A DNA stretch of 64,000 nucleotides from Bacillus sp. FJAT-22090 (GCF_001278755.1 NZ_CP012601.1:868001-932000); one strand, 5' to 3'; positions 33,006-41,714 are shown, counted from the first letter of the stretch. Translations and numbers: made by a program. The notes: generated by a model from the letters alone, not told the origin.

Positions 33006-33491
33006 ATGGAAAAAGTTGAGTACGTTGAGTTAAAACATTTTTCGAATGAATATTTAGATGTATTAAATTATTTTGAACTTCCTGAAGAACAAGTGCAGTT
33101 CACTGCATTACCAAGCAAGATCTTAGAGGCGACAGAAGGACAACATCGGATTGTTATTTTAAGTGAGAATGAACCTGTAGGTTTCTTTTTATTGCATTCA
33201 ACTGAACGAGTAAAGGAGTATTCAGATAATCCGAAAGCTATGTTGTTAACTGCTTTATCTGTTAATCATGAGAAGCAAGGAAAAGGTTATGCTAAACAAG
33301 GTATGCTCTTGCTAAGCGATTTTGTTAAATCTGAAATTCCTAACTGTGATGAAGTCGTTTTATATGTAAACCATAAAAATCTTCCTGCACAACGACTGTA
33401 CTTAAAAGTAGGTTTTAAAGATACAGGTAAGATAAAAATTGGTCCTAAAGGTGAACATTATATAATGAATTTATGGTTGCAAAATACTTAA
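33006..33491 (+). CDS. GNAT family N-acetyltransferase (paralog of 4569)
   Basis: A 161-residue GNAT: EYVELKHFSNEYLDVLNYFELPEEQVQFTALPSK, then LSVNHEKQGKGYAKQGMLLLSDFVK (acetyl-CoA loop Q-G-K-G-Y-A) and CDEVVLYVNHKNLPAQRLYLKVGF. It aligns along its whole length with the product of 4569-5036. ATG 33006 has AAAGGAG 12 bases upstream. The TAA stop sits in the left box of the following repeat (TTAAAC). Confidence 0.9.
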   Translation: MEKVEYVELKHFSNEYLDVLNYFELPEEQVQFTALPSKILEATEGQHRIVILSENEPVGFFLLHSTERVKEYSDNPKAMLLTALSVNHEKQGKGYAKQGMLLLSDFVKSEIPNCDEVVLYVNHKNLPAQRLYLKVGFKDTGKIKIGPKGEHYIMNLWLQNT

Positions 33492-33574
33492 ACTTTCGGT
33501 GAGCTTGAGTTGAAGCTCGTGGGTTGCTAAGGCAACTCTTTTTTATATTGAACTAAAGGGGAAGGTTAGTTCAA
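33488..33574. repeat. attC-like repeat, short type, left box altered
   Basis: TTAAACTTTCGGTGAGC, hairpin GGGTTGCTAAGGCAACTC with T-run, TTGAACTAAAGGGGAAGG with TTAGTTCAA. Confidence 0.75.
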
Positions 33575-33625
33575 GAAGAATTTGGAATTTTATGTTAGGA
33601 TATTGCATAGAAGGGGCTGATTAAA

Positions 33626-34657
33626 TTGATGAACGAATTAAAGGAATTAGTGAAAAAATTAAGTGAAGATGAAGTGAAATCTCTTTTATTTCAAATTCTA
33701 TTTAGAATTAATATGGTTGAGGAAACAAAATATTCAGAAAAGCAGTTTACAGAAGACCTGAAAAAGATATATAAAGATTTTCTAAATTATAAATCCACGA
33801 AAATAACTAATGAGGATGACTATAAGGTTGTACATATTGTATTCGGTGATTCACCTGCAGGTAGTTTAAAAATGGTACTAAGAGATATGGAATTACAAAT
33901 CACGGAAAAGGTTATCTCCTTTTCGGATTTATTTTCTATTGGTCCAGTTTGGAAATTGCATGAAGAGATAGGTTTTACCAAAAGGTATGAATGGTTAAAA
34001 AATCATATTAATATTGATGAAGAAGTTATGGACAAGTATCAAGTTAATTTTAATAATACAACCTTAAAGATTAATGCTATTCCTCAAAATGTACCAATAA
34101 TAATTTGGATAGGTGATAATTCTCATGAACAAACTGCTTTAAGGTACGTTTTATATTTATTAAGAGAAAAAACAAACAATATAACTTTAATAGACACAAC
34201 TACAAATTATAAAAATCTATTTCATATACCAGAGGTAGAATACTTCCCTTTACACACAGGAGAAATTACACCTGAGAAGTTAAGATTAATCTACGAAAAA
34301 AATAGTGCGGTTAAACCTTTGTCTCAAGAGGAAAGGAAAAAGTTTGAGGATCAATGGGAAGAGCTATCTACTAAACATGAAGTACTTAGAATATGGACAA
34401 ATACAGAAATATGCAGCGTTGATCAAGACTTTTACGATGACTATATAATTAATACAGTAAGAAACTTACATAACGAGCTAAAGAATAAAGATTTTATGAA
34501 ATCAGCGAGAGTAATCGGTGAAGTCATTGGGAATTTAAATCAATATATTGGCGACCAGTTTGTTGAATATAGAGTGAGACATTTAATAATGAATGGAGTC
34601 TTTGAAATAGAAGGTATTCCAAAAGCAATGAGGTTTTACAGTGTGAAACTTCGTTAA
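33626..34657 (+). CDS. DUF1835/DUF3658 domain protein
   Basis: A 343-residue protein. After a helical lead (residues 1-65) comes the DUF1835 core VVHIVFGDSPAGSLKMVLRD (about 68-87), ITEKVISFSDLFSIGPVWKLH, RYEWLKNHI, and IIIWIGDNSHEQTALRYVLYLL; the C-terminal half (PLSQEERKKFEDQWEELSTKHEVLRIW) matches DUF3658. TTG 33626 or the adjacent ATG 33629 can start; AAGGGG is 9-12 bases upstream. Widespread in Bacillales, function unknown. A single-gene cassette. Confidence 0.87.
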   Translation: MMNELKELVKKLSEDEVKSLLFQILFRINMVEETKYSEKQFTEDLKKIYKDFLNYKSTKITNEDDYKVVHIVFGDSPAGSLKMVLRDMELQITEKVISFSDLFSIGPVWKLHEEIGFTKRYEWLKNHINIDEEVMDKYQVNFNNTTLKINAIPQNVPIIIWIGDNSHEQTALRYVLYLLREKTNNITLIDTTTNYKNLFHIPEVEYFPLHTGEITPEKLRLIYEKNSAVKPLSQEERKKFEDQWEELSTKHEVLRIWTNTEICSVDQDFYDDYIINTVRNLHNELKNKDFMKSARVIGEVIGNLNQYIGDQFVEYRVRHLIMNGVFEIEGIPKAMRFYSVKLR

Positions 34658-34662
34658 CCTTA

Positions 34663-34750
34663 TTCAACTAACGGGTGCTTTAGTTTAAGAACATAGGTTA
34701 CTTAGGTAACTCTTTTTTCTTATTGAACTTAAGGAGTAGGTATTGTCGAA
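34663..34750. repeat. attC-like repeat, short type with degraded right arm
   Basis: TTCAACTAACGGGTGC, hairpin GGTTACTTAGGTAACTC with T-run, TTGAACTTAAGGAGTAGG with TATTGTCGAA. The same odd right arm occurs at 13329-13354 before the duplicated gene. Confidence 0.7.
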
Positions 34751-34769
34751 TTATGGGAGGCTGTTGGTT

Positions 34770-35252
34770 TTGAAATATAAAACAGTTCTATTTTGTTTAT
34801 TAGGATTTTTTCTTTTATCTGTGGTAGTTATATTTTTACCTACTTTACTTGAGCCTGATATTTATAAAAATTATGAAGAAGGCGTTACAATAGAGATAAA
34901 TAATTTAAGTGGAAGTGACCTAGCCAATCTTAATTTTTCATACGGTTATGCAGAGAATACAGCCTATAAGGAAATAGGCAATATAGAACGATTTAAACCT
35001 GAGAATACCTCAATAATAAAAACAAAAAAAAATAAAATATTAAATAATGAAGGGAGGGATATAAGCATTTACATGAACTATAAGCTTTTAAATGGTTTTG
35101 AAATACAAGAAAATTTGTTATACTTTAATCCTCCTCAACCAAATAAAATCGTTCTTATAATTGATATTAAGCAAATAGATAACTATGGAAATATAGAATA
35201 TGATATAAGAGGATTTGATGGAGTACAATCATTTCCATATTCCTCAGAATAG
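34770..35252 (+). CDS. Membrane-anchored hypothetical protein, duplicated cassette copy B
   Basis: TTG 34770 behind GGGAGG, as in copy A; an earlier ATG at 34743 lies in the repeat. The 160-residue product differs from that of 13373-13855 mainly in the membrane helix (LFCLLGFFLLSVVVIFLPTLL) and a few loop residues (AENTAYKEIGN against VEDTVTVYKEIGN). The downstream DNA is also duplicated, then split by IS3 copy 2. Function unknown. Confidence 0.75.
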   Translation: MKYKTVLFCLLGFFLLSVVVIFLPTLLEPDIYKNYEEGVTIEINNLSGSDLANLNFSYGYAENTAYKEIGNIERFKPENTSIIKTKKNKILNNEGRDISIYMNYKLLNGFEIQENLLYFNPPQPNKIVLIIDIKQIDNYGNIEYDIRGFDGVQSFPYSSE

Positions 35253-35504
35253 CTGTTGAGTAACCCCTATTTCTGAAATGCTATTCTTGGCAGGAGATAA
35301 ATTAACCCTTAACTTCATCCCATCAGCTTTGTAAATTGTTACTTTTCTAGGCTTAGTGAAATTGCTAAAGTTAATGCTGAATCAAAAATAAATCAATATG
35401 CCAAATGTAAAATTTGATGAGCTGGCAGAATATTGTCGGATGCTAGATGAAAGAGAAACCACCAACCGTTAATTGATCTGACCCTATAAAGTTAGACAAA
35501 TATT

Positions 35505-36311
35505 TTAGGCTGCTAGGACCTGAGTTCGGTACTCTACCGGACTTAGGTCTTTTAATTTTGCCTTCATTCTTTGGTGATTGTAATAATGAATATAATCTTT
35601 CAATTCTTTTTCAAAATGCTCCATACTATCAAACTCCTGTAGATAAAGAAGTTCGGATTTTAATAAGCCAAAGAAATTCTCAATGACTGCGTTGTCTAAA
35701 CAGTTACCCTTGCGAGACATGCTCTGTGTGATTTGGTGCTGTTCTAAAGTTTTTTGATACTGTCTCATTTGATAATGCCAACCTTGATCTGAATGGAGAA
35801 TGACTTTATCTCCAGGCTGAAGGTGTTGAATAGCTTCTTCTAACATATCTCCAACGAGTTTATAGGTAGGGCGACGCATAATCTTATAGGCGATAATTTC
35901 GCCATTACATAAATCAAGAACAGGCGATAGATAACGTTTTTCCCCAAAAAGATGGAATTCGGTCACGTCTGTTACCCATTTTTGATTCATTTTTTCCGAT
36001 TTAAAATCACGTTGTAATACATTTGGGGCAATTTTTCCGACATTCCCTTTGTAAGAACGATACTTTTTCATACGGACCATACATTTTAAGCCAATTTCAT
36101 TCATCAAGCGATTAATTGTTTTCGAATCATGCTTAAATCCGTATTTCTTCAATTCTTTTGATATACGACGGTAACCATAACGGCCTTTATGTTCGTGATA
36201 AATTACCTTGATTGCTTCTTTAACAGCCTCATATTTATCTGCTTTATTTAATCGTTTTTCCCAGTAGTAATACGTACTGCGTGGAATGTCAGCGACTTTA
36301 ACTAAATCCAC
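35505..36311 (-). CDS. IS3/IS150 transposase OrfB (DDE integrase core), copy 2
   Basis: A 268-residue rve integrase from its first ATG. DDE: D in [10 protein letters not shown] in [12 protein letters not shown] in [17 protein letters not shown]_21 region [20 protein letters not shown]. Related to but clearly different in sequence from copy 1 (20409-21218), so these are two different ISs of one group, not one IS that jumped. The frame is open upstream into orfA. Confidence 0.93.
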   Translation of the reverse strand: MDLVKVADIPRSTYYYWEKRLNKADKYEAVKEAIKVIYHEHKGRYGYRRISKELKKYGFKHDSKTINRLMNEIGLKCMVRMKKYRSYKGNVGKIAPNVLQRDFKSEKMNQKWVTDVTEFHLFGEKRYLSPVLDLCNGEIIAYKIMRRPTYKLVGDMLEEAIQHLQPGDKVILHSDQGWHYQMRQYQKTLEQHQITQSMSRKGNCLDNAVIENFFGLLKSELLYLQEFDSMEHFEKELKDYIHYYNHQRMKAKLKDLSPVEYRTQVLAA

Positions 36312-36340
36312 GACCTCATAGTGTTCCTTTAGTTCAAAAA

Positions 36341-36859
36341 TTACTTGCGCTTTGATTTTGTTTGTAATTTTTCCTGCATGTGAACTAAAGTGTTCAACTT
36401 TTTTAAGTATGCATTCTCCATTTCAAGTTGTTTAATACGTGCTTCAAGTGCTTCCACGGAACCTTCAGCTGGTAGTGATTTCATTGTAAGTTTCTTTTCT
36501 TTCTTCACAGATGGGCGCCCCTTTTTCTTCGATACGAGAGCAGTAAATCCACCTGTTTCAAATTGATTACTCCATGTTCTAATTGTTTTGGAAGAAGAAA
36601 TATTGAAATGGATAGCAGCTTCAATGGAGGACATACCTGTTTCGCTCATTAAGTTTAGTACCTCCATCTTAAACTCTAAGGAATAACTTGTATAGGATTT
36701 CATGAGTCCTTCTAGACCGTGCTGCTTATATAACCCAATCCATGTTCTTAATTCAGGTTGATTTACGCCTTCTTCTTGCCCGATTTGTACCATACTTTCT
36801 TTACCATCAAGATAACGTAAAACGATTCTAATTTTTTCTTCTGTTGTAAATTTAGCCAT
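36341..36859 (-). CDS. IS3/IS150 transposase OrfA, copy 2
   Basis: A 172-residue OrfA with [34 protein letters not shown] and [28 protein letters not shown] as helix-turn-helix motifs, the [10 protein letters not shown] linker and the coiled coil [22 protein letters not shown]. The same length as OrfA of copy 1. Upstream SD GGGGAGTTTTTTT. Confidence 0.92.
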   Translation of the reverse strand: MAKFTTEEKIRIVLRYLDGKESMVQIGQEEGVNQPELRTWIGLYKQHGLEGLMKSYTSYSLEFKMEVLNLMSETGMSSIEAAIHFNISSSKTIRTWSNQFETGGFTALVSKKKGRPSVKKEKKLTMKSLPAEGSVEALEARIKQLEMENAYLKKLNTLVHMQEKLQTKSKRK

Positions 36860-36918
36860 AAAAAAACTCCCCGTAATAGTTAGATTTTGTGTCTAACTTT
36901 CACGGGGCAGTTCACAAT

Positions 36919-37075
36919 TCGGAAGGTGGTTTTTTGTTATTCAATGTTAAAGGAAAAGGTTGATTTATCGTATTATGATATTACGAAACCTGCACCATAT
37001 TTAATATTTGTTTAATAAATCCAATCTAATTGGATATTTAAGTTAATATGTGAATAAGATTGTGAAGAAATGTAC
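36919..37075. other. Continuation of duplicated cassette tail (copy B)
   Basis: TCGGAAGGTGGTTTTTT (terminator 3' arm), GGAAAAGGTTGATTTATCGTA and GAAACCTGCACCAT match 14095-14253 of copy A. No gene. Confidence 0.65.
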
Positions 37076-37102
37076 TTAAACTAACGAATCAGTTTAGTTC
37101 AA
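37076..37102. repeat. attC-like repeat, right arm
   Basis: TTAAACTAACGAATCAG with TTTAGTTCAA, preceded by TTGGATATTTAAGTTA and AGATTGTGAAGAAATGTAC, as at 14254. Confidence 0.72.
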
Positions 37103-37225
37103 CAAGAAGGTGAATTTGGAAGGACATCGAAGTAGTTAATATAAGAAAAGCTATTCAAGTAACTGGTTAGTTGAATAAAAAGTTAAAGTCAACATCAAGT
37201 AAATCACTAGAGTGGAGTGTTGTTA

Positions 37226-37408
37226 TTGAAAGTTTTTTCTAAACTTTTTACAAGTACAAATATTAGTAGTATGACTATGTTTCTTGGGTTTTTGATTTTA
37301 TATACTATTATTTCAAATATAGAACCAAACATATTTATTATTGCTATCATTACAATACTTTTTTGGGTAGCTAATTCATTGCAAGTTATCATAGAAAACA
37401 AGAAGTAG
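37226..37408 (+). CDS. Small membrane protein
   Basis: TTG 37226 with TGGAGTG upstream. A 60-residue protein with MTMFLGFLILYTIISNI and IFIIAIITILFWVANSLQVI as two membrane helices and an IENKK tail. No family recognised. A possible decayed repeat follows (GATTGTACTTCAAGAG, 37473-37490). Confidence 0.55.
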   Translation: MKVFSKLFTSTNISSMTMFLGFLILYTIISNIEPNIFIIAIITILFWVANSLQVIIENKK

Positions 37409-37512
37409 CACATCGGTAGAAGAAAGTGGAATTGAACCAGAACATGCATAGTAATGATAAGAGTATGTGAATGATTGTACTTCAAGAGTAAATTGTTTTA
37501 TAGGAGGTAAAG

Positions 37513-37800
37513 ATGAGTATTCAAAAATGTGATTCTTGTAATACCAATTTTAAATGGAAAGTTATTTATTTGTCATTGTTAAATGGTTATAAACCTATTC
37601 AATGCATTAAATGTAGTACCGAACATAAAATAACTTTTACCTCTAGATTAATAGTAGTAGGTCTAACTATTTTACCAATGTTTATATTCGCTTATTTTTT
37701 GACGCCATTCAATGGATTTGCAACAATAATGATAAGTATCAGCATTGCTATTATAGGTTCTATGTTTTCTCCATTTTTAGTGAAGTATGAGAGAACTTAA
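37513..37800 (+). CDS. TIGR04104-type zinc-ribbon membrane protein
   Basis: A 95-residue protein with an N-terminal zinc ribbon, KCDSCNTNFKWK and PIQCIKCSTEHK (two C-x2-C), then two membrane helices (LIVVGLTILPMFIFAYFL and TIMISISIAIIGSMFSPFLV). This is the TIGR04104 layout (putative zinc finger protein of Bacillus). RBS ATAGGAGG. Function unknown. Confidence 0.82.
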   Translation: MSIQKCDSCNTNFKWKVIYLSLLNGYKPIQCIKCSTEHKITFTSRLIVVGLTILPMFIFAYFLTPFNGFATIMISISIAIIGSMFSPFLVKYERT

Positions 37801-37879
37801 AGCAAAATAAATCGAAAAATTATATTAATAAATGTTTAGTTTAATCTCATGAGTTCCTATAAGCAGTTCTTTTTTCTTC

Positions 37880-37951
37880 TTCAACTAACGGGTGCTTTAG
37901 TTTAACAAGACCATCATTTCGATGGTCTATTTTTACGTCCAAAATATCAAC
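37880..37951. repeat. attC-like repeat, left half of a long copy
   Basis: TTCAACTAACGGGTGC, hairpin GACCATC/GATGGTC with T-run, ACGTCCAAAATATCAA; the right half is missing. Confidence 0.72.
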
Positions 37952-38004
37952 GCAAAATGTGGACTAAAAGAGTTATCTTTCAGCACCATAGACAAAGGAA
38001 TCGA

Positions 38005-38373
38005 TTATCTATAAGTAATAAGCCAGTCAATTAGTTGATCATAGTTACTTGAGAATACTACGTTGTCCTTGGTATTAGAATTTTCAAGGTGATTTATAAT
38101 ATCCCCTTCTTCTAATAAAAAAGCGATTGCAATAGTGTTCTCTAATATAATTTCAGAAAAAAATTTATCTTTCCACAATTTTTGTACAGAAAAATGTTCT
38201 GGGGTATAACCTTTACGATTAACGAGCAACTTATATTTTTTTTCTTGATTAATAAAGGAATGGCATGTTTTTTCAAATGAATTAAACCAAGTATTTACAT
38301 CGGTAGTGGTTATGTAACCTGTTAAATTAGTAATAATAATATCTTCAGAAATGGATGTACTTATATTATTAAT
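38005..38373 (-). CDS. Hypothetical protein on the reverse strand, start uncertain
   Basis: The open frame encodes about 122 residues: SISEDIIITNLTGYITTTDVNTWFNSFEK followed by YKLLVNRKGYTPEHFSVQKLWKDKFF and GDIINHLENSNTKDNVVFSSNYDQLIDWL. An AAGGAG lies before ATT 38373, and the first ATG only comes at 38229, so it either uses ATT or has lost its ATG. STAS-like alternation (strand KYKLLVNRKG, helix, VVFSS) is possible but not certain. Bracketed by left repeat boxes on both sides. Confidence 0.45.
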   Translation of the reverse strand: MNNISTSISEDIIITNLTGYITTTDVNTWFNSFEKTCHSFINQEKKYKLLVNRKGYTPEHFSVQKLWKDKFFSEIILENTIAIAFLLEEGDIINHLENSNTKDNVVFSSNYDQLIDWLITYR

Positions 38374-38438
38374 TGAAAATCAACTCCTTACTATTATTAT
38401 AAATTAAATAATGGAAAATTGTAAAAGGTTAATGTTTA

Positions 38439-38467
38439 ATTGCACACTTCGAATATAATGTGTAATA
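38439..38467. repeat. Reverse-cassette motif, copy 2
   Basis: ATTGCACACTTCGAA then TATAATGTGTAATA; see 25833-25861. Confidence 0.5.
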
Positions 38468-38483
38468 AAAGAGAAGGTGCTTA

Positions 38484-38510
38484 TTCAACTAACGGGTGCT
38501 TTAGTTTAAG
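38484..38510. repeat. attC-like repeat, left arm only
   Basis: TTCAACTAACGGGTGC with TTTAGTTTAAG, then the dispersed block at 38534 begins. Confidence 0.65.
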
Positions 38511-38533
38511 TAGGAACACTAAAATAATTTTGC

Positions 38534-38659
38534 TTTTTATGAGACTGAATACTAAATCACGAAAGAATCCATTTTGAACAATCTGTTTTCAAAATGGATT
38601 CTTATATTTTATGGTTATATAAGGGTTAAAGAGGAACTATTAGATTTAGTTATTTTCAG
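38534..38659. repeat. Dispersed repeat block, copy 2
   Basis: TTTTATGAGACTGAATACTAAATC ... TTTAGTTATTTTCAG; matches 31522-31648 with few changes. The recombinase tail that follows copy 1 is not present here. Confidence 0.75.
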
Positions 38660-38690
38660 CAAGTATCTTTTTAACTTAGCTTGATGGGCA

Positions 38691-38727
38691 TGGGTCACTT
38701 CACGAAACGGAAAAAATCTAAGGCGAG
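38691..38727. repeat. Tn3-type terminal inverted repeat, left
   Basis: TGGGTCACTTCACGAAACGG continuing AAAAAATCTAAGGCGAG: 37 bp, an inverted partner of 39405-39441. Form and length resemble the 38-bp GGGG...CTAAG ends of Tn3-family elements; the inner CTAAG is changed here. Confidence 0.65.
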
Positions 38728-38762
38728 TTGATTTTTTGTGTAAACGATGTAACCACAATGTG

Positions 38763-38792
38763 TTGACAATATGTTTACGGATGATGTATAAT
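38763..38792 (+). promoter_or_regulatory. Sigma-A-type promoter of the RHH gene
   Basis: TTGACA (38763-38768), 18-bp spacer, TATAAT (38787-38792): both boxes perfect. It lies 35 bases before the start of the ribbon-helix-helix gene. Confidence 0.8.
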
Positions 38793-38826
38793 TAGCTTAT
38801 TCGTATTACCAGGAGGCGTTAGTTAG

Positions 38827-39234
38827 ATGGATGCTAATTTGCACATACGCATGTCAAAAGAGCTAAAAGAACTTTTTCAACAGATCGCCAAGGAAAACAA
38901 TAAAGATACCTCATCTTTAGTGAGAGACTGGATTTCCAGCTATGTAGCTGAACATCAGAAATCTGGTGAAGACTTAGCAGCTGATTTGTACTTGGCAGGA
39001 TACCAGCTTCAGCAAGCGTTTGGAGGGAGAGATAAGGTGAGTAAGGAGTTTGCACAGCGATTGCAAGAATATTCCTTAACGAATCAAAAGGAATTCACAG
39101 ATCTAATCATATCAATCTACTTAGACCTTAACTTGACAATTCCTTCAATTGTCTCCAATACGTCCAAAGGGTTTGCTTTTTCGCAAATGTTTTTGTTGGG
39201 TTTATTAGGAGATAAACCGAAAGGAAAACTCTAA
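38827..39234 (+). CDS. Ribbon-helix-helix (CopG/Arc-type) DNA-binding protein
   Basis: A 135-residue protein starting ANLHIRMSKELKELFQQIAKENNKDTSSLVRDWI, an RHH domain (strand plus two helices), followed by an all-helical part with DLAADLYLAGYQLQQAFGGRDKVSKEFAQRL. RBS CCAGGAGG. It sits between Tn3-type inverted repeats, so it looks like the passenger of a small non-autonomous element; RHH proteins often control plasmid or toxin-antitoxin genes. Confidence 0.78.
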   Translation: MDANLHIRMSKELKELFQQIAKENNKDTSSLVRDWISSYVAEHQKSGEDLAADLYLAGYQLQQAFGGRDKVSKEFAQRLQEYSLTNQKEFTDLIISIYLDLNLTIPSIVSNTSKGFAFSQMFLLGLLGDKPKGKL

Positions 39235-39300
39235 GTTATCATCAATTATTTAGAAAAAAGAGAAACCTCCATGGTTCGCTAAAAATGTATCGTCATGTCG

Positions 39301-39327
39301 TTGAACTAACGGGTATCGTTAGTTCAA
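39301..39327. repeat. Perfect palindrome carrying the repeat box
   Basis: TTGAACTAACG GGTAT CGTTAGTTCAA: an 11-bp perfect inverted repeat that contains the array's left-box sequence, inside the Tn3-bracketed unit. Confidence 0.7.
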
Positions 39328-39404
39328 CGAGTTCTAGCTACCCGATTACGAAAACCGGATTCCTTTGTAGAATATAGGGTCCGGTTTTTTCATGTAATGA
39401 ATTG

Positions 39405-39441
39405 CTTAGCGTCGATTTTTTCCGTTTCATGAGGTGACCCC
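39405..39441. repeat. Tn3-type terminal inverted repeat, right
   Basis: Read on the - strand: GGGGTCACCTCATGAAACGG continuing AAAAAATCGACGCTAAG, the Tn3-family GGGG...ACGCTAAG form. Similarity with the left copy goes on outside the repeat (AACTTGATGG), so the inverted repeat as a whole is about 55 bp. Confidence 0.7.
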
Positions 39442-39495
39442 TTCGCCATCAAGTTAAAATTTTATATACCCACAAAACGAAATGTTGTACTTTTA

Positions 39496-39533
39496 GGGGT
39501 TCTACCAACAAAAAGCGAAAAACATACGCTAAG
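39496..39533. repeat. Second Tn3-family terminal repeat, 38 bp, orphan
   Basis: GGGGTTCTACCAACAAAAAG continuing CGAAAAACATACGCTAAG, exactly 38 bp with GGGG start and ACGCTAAG end. It differs from the pair above. No partner is seen before the broken MFS gene, so it is a leftover end. Confidence 0.7.
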
Positions 39534-39909
39534 CAAATTTCGACATAAAGAAAGCCGATTTTTCCTGCGTTAAGGATGTATCGGCTTTTATTACCGAGTA
39601 CACCATTAGGGCAGATTTATCCATGGACGCAGCCTATGTTGGCGATGTCACCTGAAGATGAATCCCCTATTCAATCTTATTTCTTATTTTATGCACTACT
39701 AATTGGAACCTTCGTAGTTTTACTGCTTTATGGTTTGCGGAGTTTTGCAAAACGGGGCACGATTTAACTGATTCTGGCTGATTTTCTCTTGGATAGTTAA
39801 AATCGGCTTTCTTTCAGTGCATGATTTTGATTTGCTGAAGTTATTATATTAGCACGAATTTTTTATTTAATATTCTGAATAATGATACAGTTTACCTGTA
39901 CAGAAAGTC
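39534..39909. other. Junction region between Tn3-type ends and the broken MFS gene
   Basis: Contains the hairpin AAAGCCGAT...ATCGGCTTT (39550-39590). A 63-codon frame at 39576-39767 with one hydrophobic stretch (FLFYALLIGTFVVLLLYGLRSF) starts inside that hairpin and has no RBS; it may be the tail of a lost membrane protein. No supported gene. Confidence 0.45.
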
Positions 39910-41031
39910 ATGACATTTAATACACTACTTTTAGGGCGTATCATTCAAGCTATTGGTTCAGGATTAATGATTCCTTTAATGCAAACGCTAATGTTTTTGG
40001 TATATCCAGCTGAACGGCGAGGGGAAGCCATGGGTTTAGTAGGAATTGTTATAGCATTTTCTCCTGCAATCGCTCCAACTGTATCCGGTTGGATTGTTGA
40101 TTATTATAATTGGCGTTACTTATTTTATATAATTCTTCCAATTGTTGGGGTTAATATCTTGCTAGCATTCTTTTATATGAAAAATATTATTCAATTAACA
40201 AAGCATAAGCTTGATTTTTTCTCTCTATTACTTAGTAGCCTAGGTTTAGGTTCACTTCTTTATGGGATAAGTGTTGCAGGAAATGTAGGATGGCAAAATA
40301 AGATTACGTGGATTTCTTGCATTCTAGGTATTGTAGTCATAATAATATTTTCCAGTCGTCAATTAAAAATAGCACAACCATTTTTGGAGTTAAGAGTATT
40401 TAAAAGCAGAACTTTTACTTTGTCTACAATTATTGTCGCTATTATTTTTATGACAATGATTGGATCAGAAATTCTCTTACCTATTTATACACAATCAATA
40501 AAGGGATATTCAGCACTTCAATCAGGACTAATATTACTTCCGGGTGCACTTGTTTTAGGTGTTATTTCACCAATTGCGGGGAAACTATTTGATAAGTATG
40601 GTGTCAAGAAAATAGCAATGATTGGAATGTTTATTCTAGCTGTAGCATCATTTCCTTTCTTATTGCTCACTAAGGAAACATCTACTTGGTGGATTGTTTG
40701 TCTTTATTAATTAAGGATGTTAGGTATGGGATTTGTAATGATGCCGTTAGCAACAGCAGGGATAAATGCATTGCCTAATGATTTAATAAGTCACGGTTCT
40801 GCAATTAATAATACAGTTCGTCAATTGTTTGCTTCACTAGGAGCTGCAATAATGGTAGGGGTAATGTCGGCTACAGTTACTAGATATTCTAATAATTATG
40901 AGGGTATTTCTTTATCTCCATTGTTGAAGGAACTTAATAATGGCTTTATGTCTGCTTTCATTCTAATAGTGATAGCATTTATATTGTGTTTTTTTATAAA
41001 ATCGCCAACATTTACAAAAATGGTAGAATAA
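39910..41031 (+). pseudogene. Broken MFS transporter (EmrB/QacA DHA2 type)
   Basis: Two pieces in one frame: 39910-40710 and 40717-41031, separated by a single TAA (40708-40710) after WWIVCLY. The joined protein is DHA2-like: ATTFNTLLLGRIIQAIGSGLMIPLMQT (motif C-like region), GWRYLFYIILP-like NWRYLFYIILP, LRVFKSRTFTLSTI, PIAGKLFDKYG, and GMGFVMMPLATAGINALP. About three N-terminal helices are missing, so the gene was truncated at the 5' end by the rearranged region as well as stopped. Confidence 0.85.
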
Positions 41032-41289
41032 AATAGTTCTGTTCTTAGAAAATAAGTTGAAAGAGAAGCTATAAGTTATATTCTTTTAAATTAAAGATTA
41101 CTCAACATAAAAAAAAGGGGCAGGTTTGTATAGAACAAAAAAGACTAGAACCAACATCAGACTTTCCCGACTGATTTGGTTCTAGTCAATAAAGTATAGG
41201 CAGCAAAAGGGTGTTTAAAACGAGGAATATTATCCAATTGAGGGTAGTGATTAACCTCGCAATTATTTTATAATTTATTCACAAAGTTG

Positions 41290-41412
41290 AGCTATATACG
41301 GGTGCTTTACTTAAAGAACATGGTGTTACTTTGGCAGGTGTTTTAGTTAAAGATTATGGGTTGCTTAGGCAACTCTTTTTTCTTATTGAACTAACGCAGC
41401 AGTTTAGTTCAA
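41290..41412. repeat. attC-like repeat with doubled left part
   Basis: CTATATACGGGTGCTTTACTT, a second GGCAGGTGTTTTAGTTAAAG (41333), hairpin GGGTTGCTTAGGCAACTC with T-run, TTGAACTAACGCAGCAG with TTTAGTTCAA. Looks like two copies merged by recombination or slippage. Confidence 0.7.
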
Positions 41413-41430
41413 TAAGAAAAATGGAAGGAA

Positions 41431-41622
41431 GTGAATGTTGTAATTCGCTTTGCAGAATTAGGAATTTTCATTAATCCAATTCTTGCGATAATAATATGCG
41501 TAAATTTAGTTACTATTATGGATAAAGTAAAAAACAATGAAGATACATCTACTAATACTATAATTGTTAGTTTATCTTTAGCCTATATTGTTTTAACTAT
41601 TACAATACTTGCTAGCTCTTAA
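41431..41622 (+). CDS. Small membrane protein (paralog of 58049)
   Basis: GTG start; 63 residues with NPILAIIICVNLVTIMDKV and TIIVSLSLAYIVLTITIL as two membrane helices separated by a polar loop KNNEDTSTN. The product of 58049-58240 has the same plan (FPILAIVFCLNLVTLIKNV, then SRDSNISTTKN, then a helix). No known family. The RBS GGAAGG is very close to the start. Confidence 0.55.
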   Translation: MNVVIRFAELGIFINPILAIIICVNLVTIMDKVKNNEDTSTNTIIVSLSLAYIVLTITILASS

Positions 41623-41632
41623 TCAGGTCTTG

Positions 41633-41659
41633 TTGAACTAACGAAGCAGGTTAGTACAA
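41633..41659. repeat. attC-like repeat, compact single-box copy
   Basis: TTGAACTAACGAAGCAGG with TTAGTACAA: a single box, no hairpin, before the interrupted cassette gene. Confidence 0.7.
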
Positions 41660-41714
41660 CAAGGGGACGAGCTGTTATCATTATATTAAGAAGGTAAAGT
41701 ATGAAGGTGAACTA

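Larger units (their letters stand above)
35474..36915. mobile_element. IS3-family (IS150-like) insertion sequence, copy 2
   Basis: About 1442 bp with ends TGATCTGACCCTATAAAG and GTGAACTGCCCCGTGAAAG, both running into TTAGACA, and a 3-bp target duplication AAT (35471-35473 and 36916-36918). orfA and orfB are on the - strand and look intact. It lies in the loop of the terminator AAACCACC...GGTGGTTTTTT; copy A of the cassette shows the unoccupied site. Confidence 0.9.

Noticed and set aside
39576..39767. 63-residue protein with one hydrophobic segment
   Set aside because: Starts inside a terminator hairpin, no RBS, lies in a rearranged junction.
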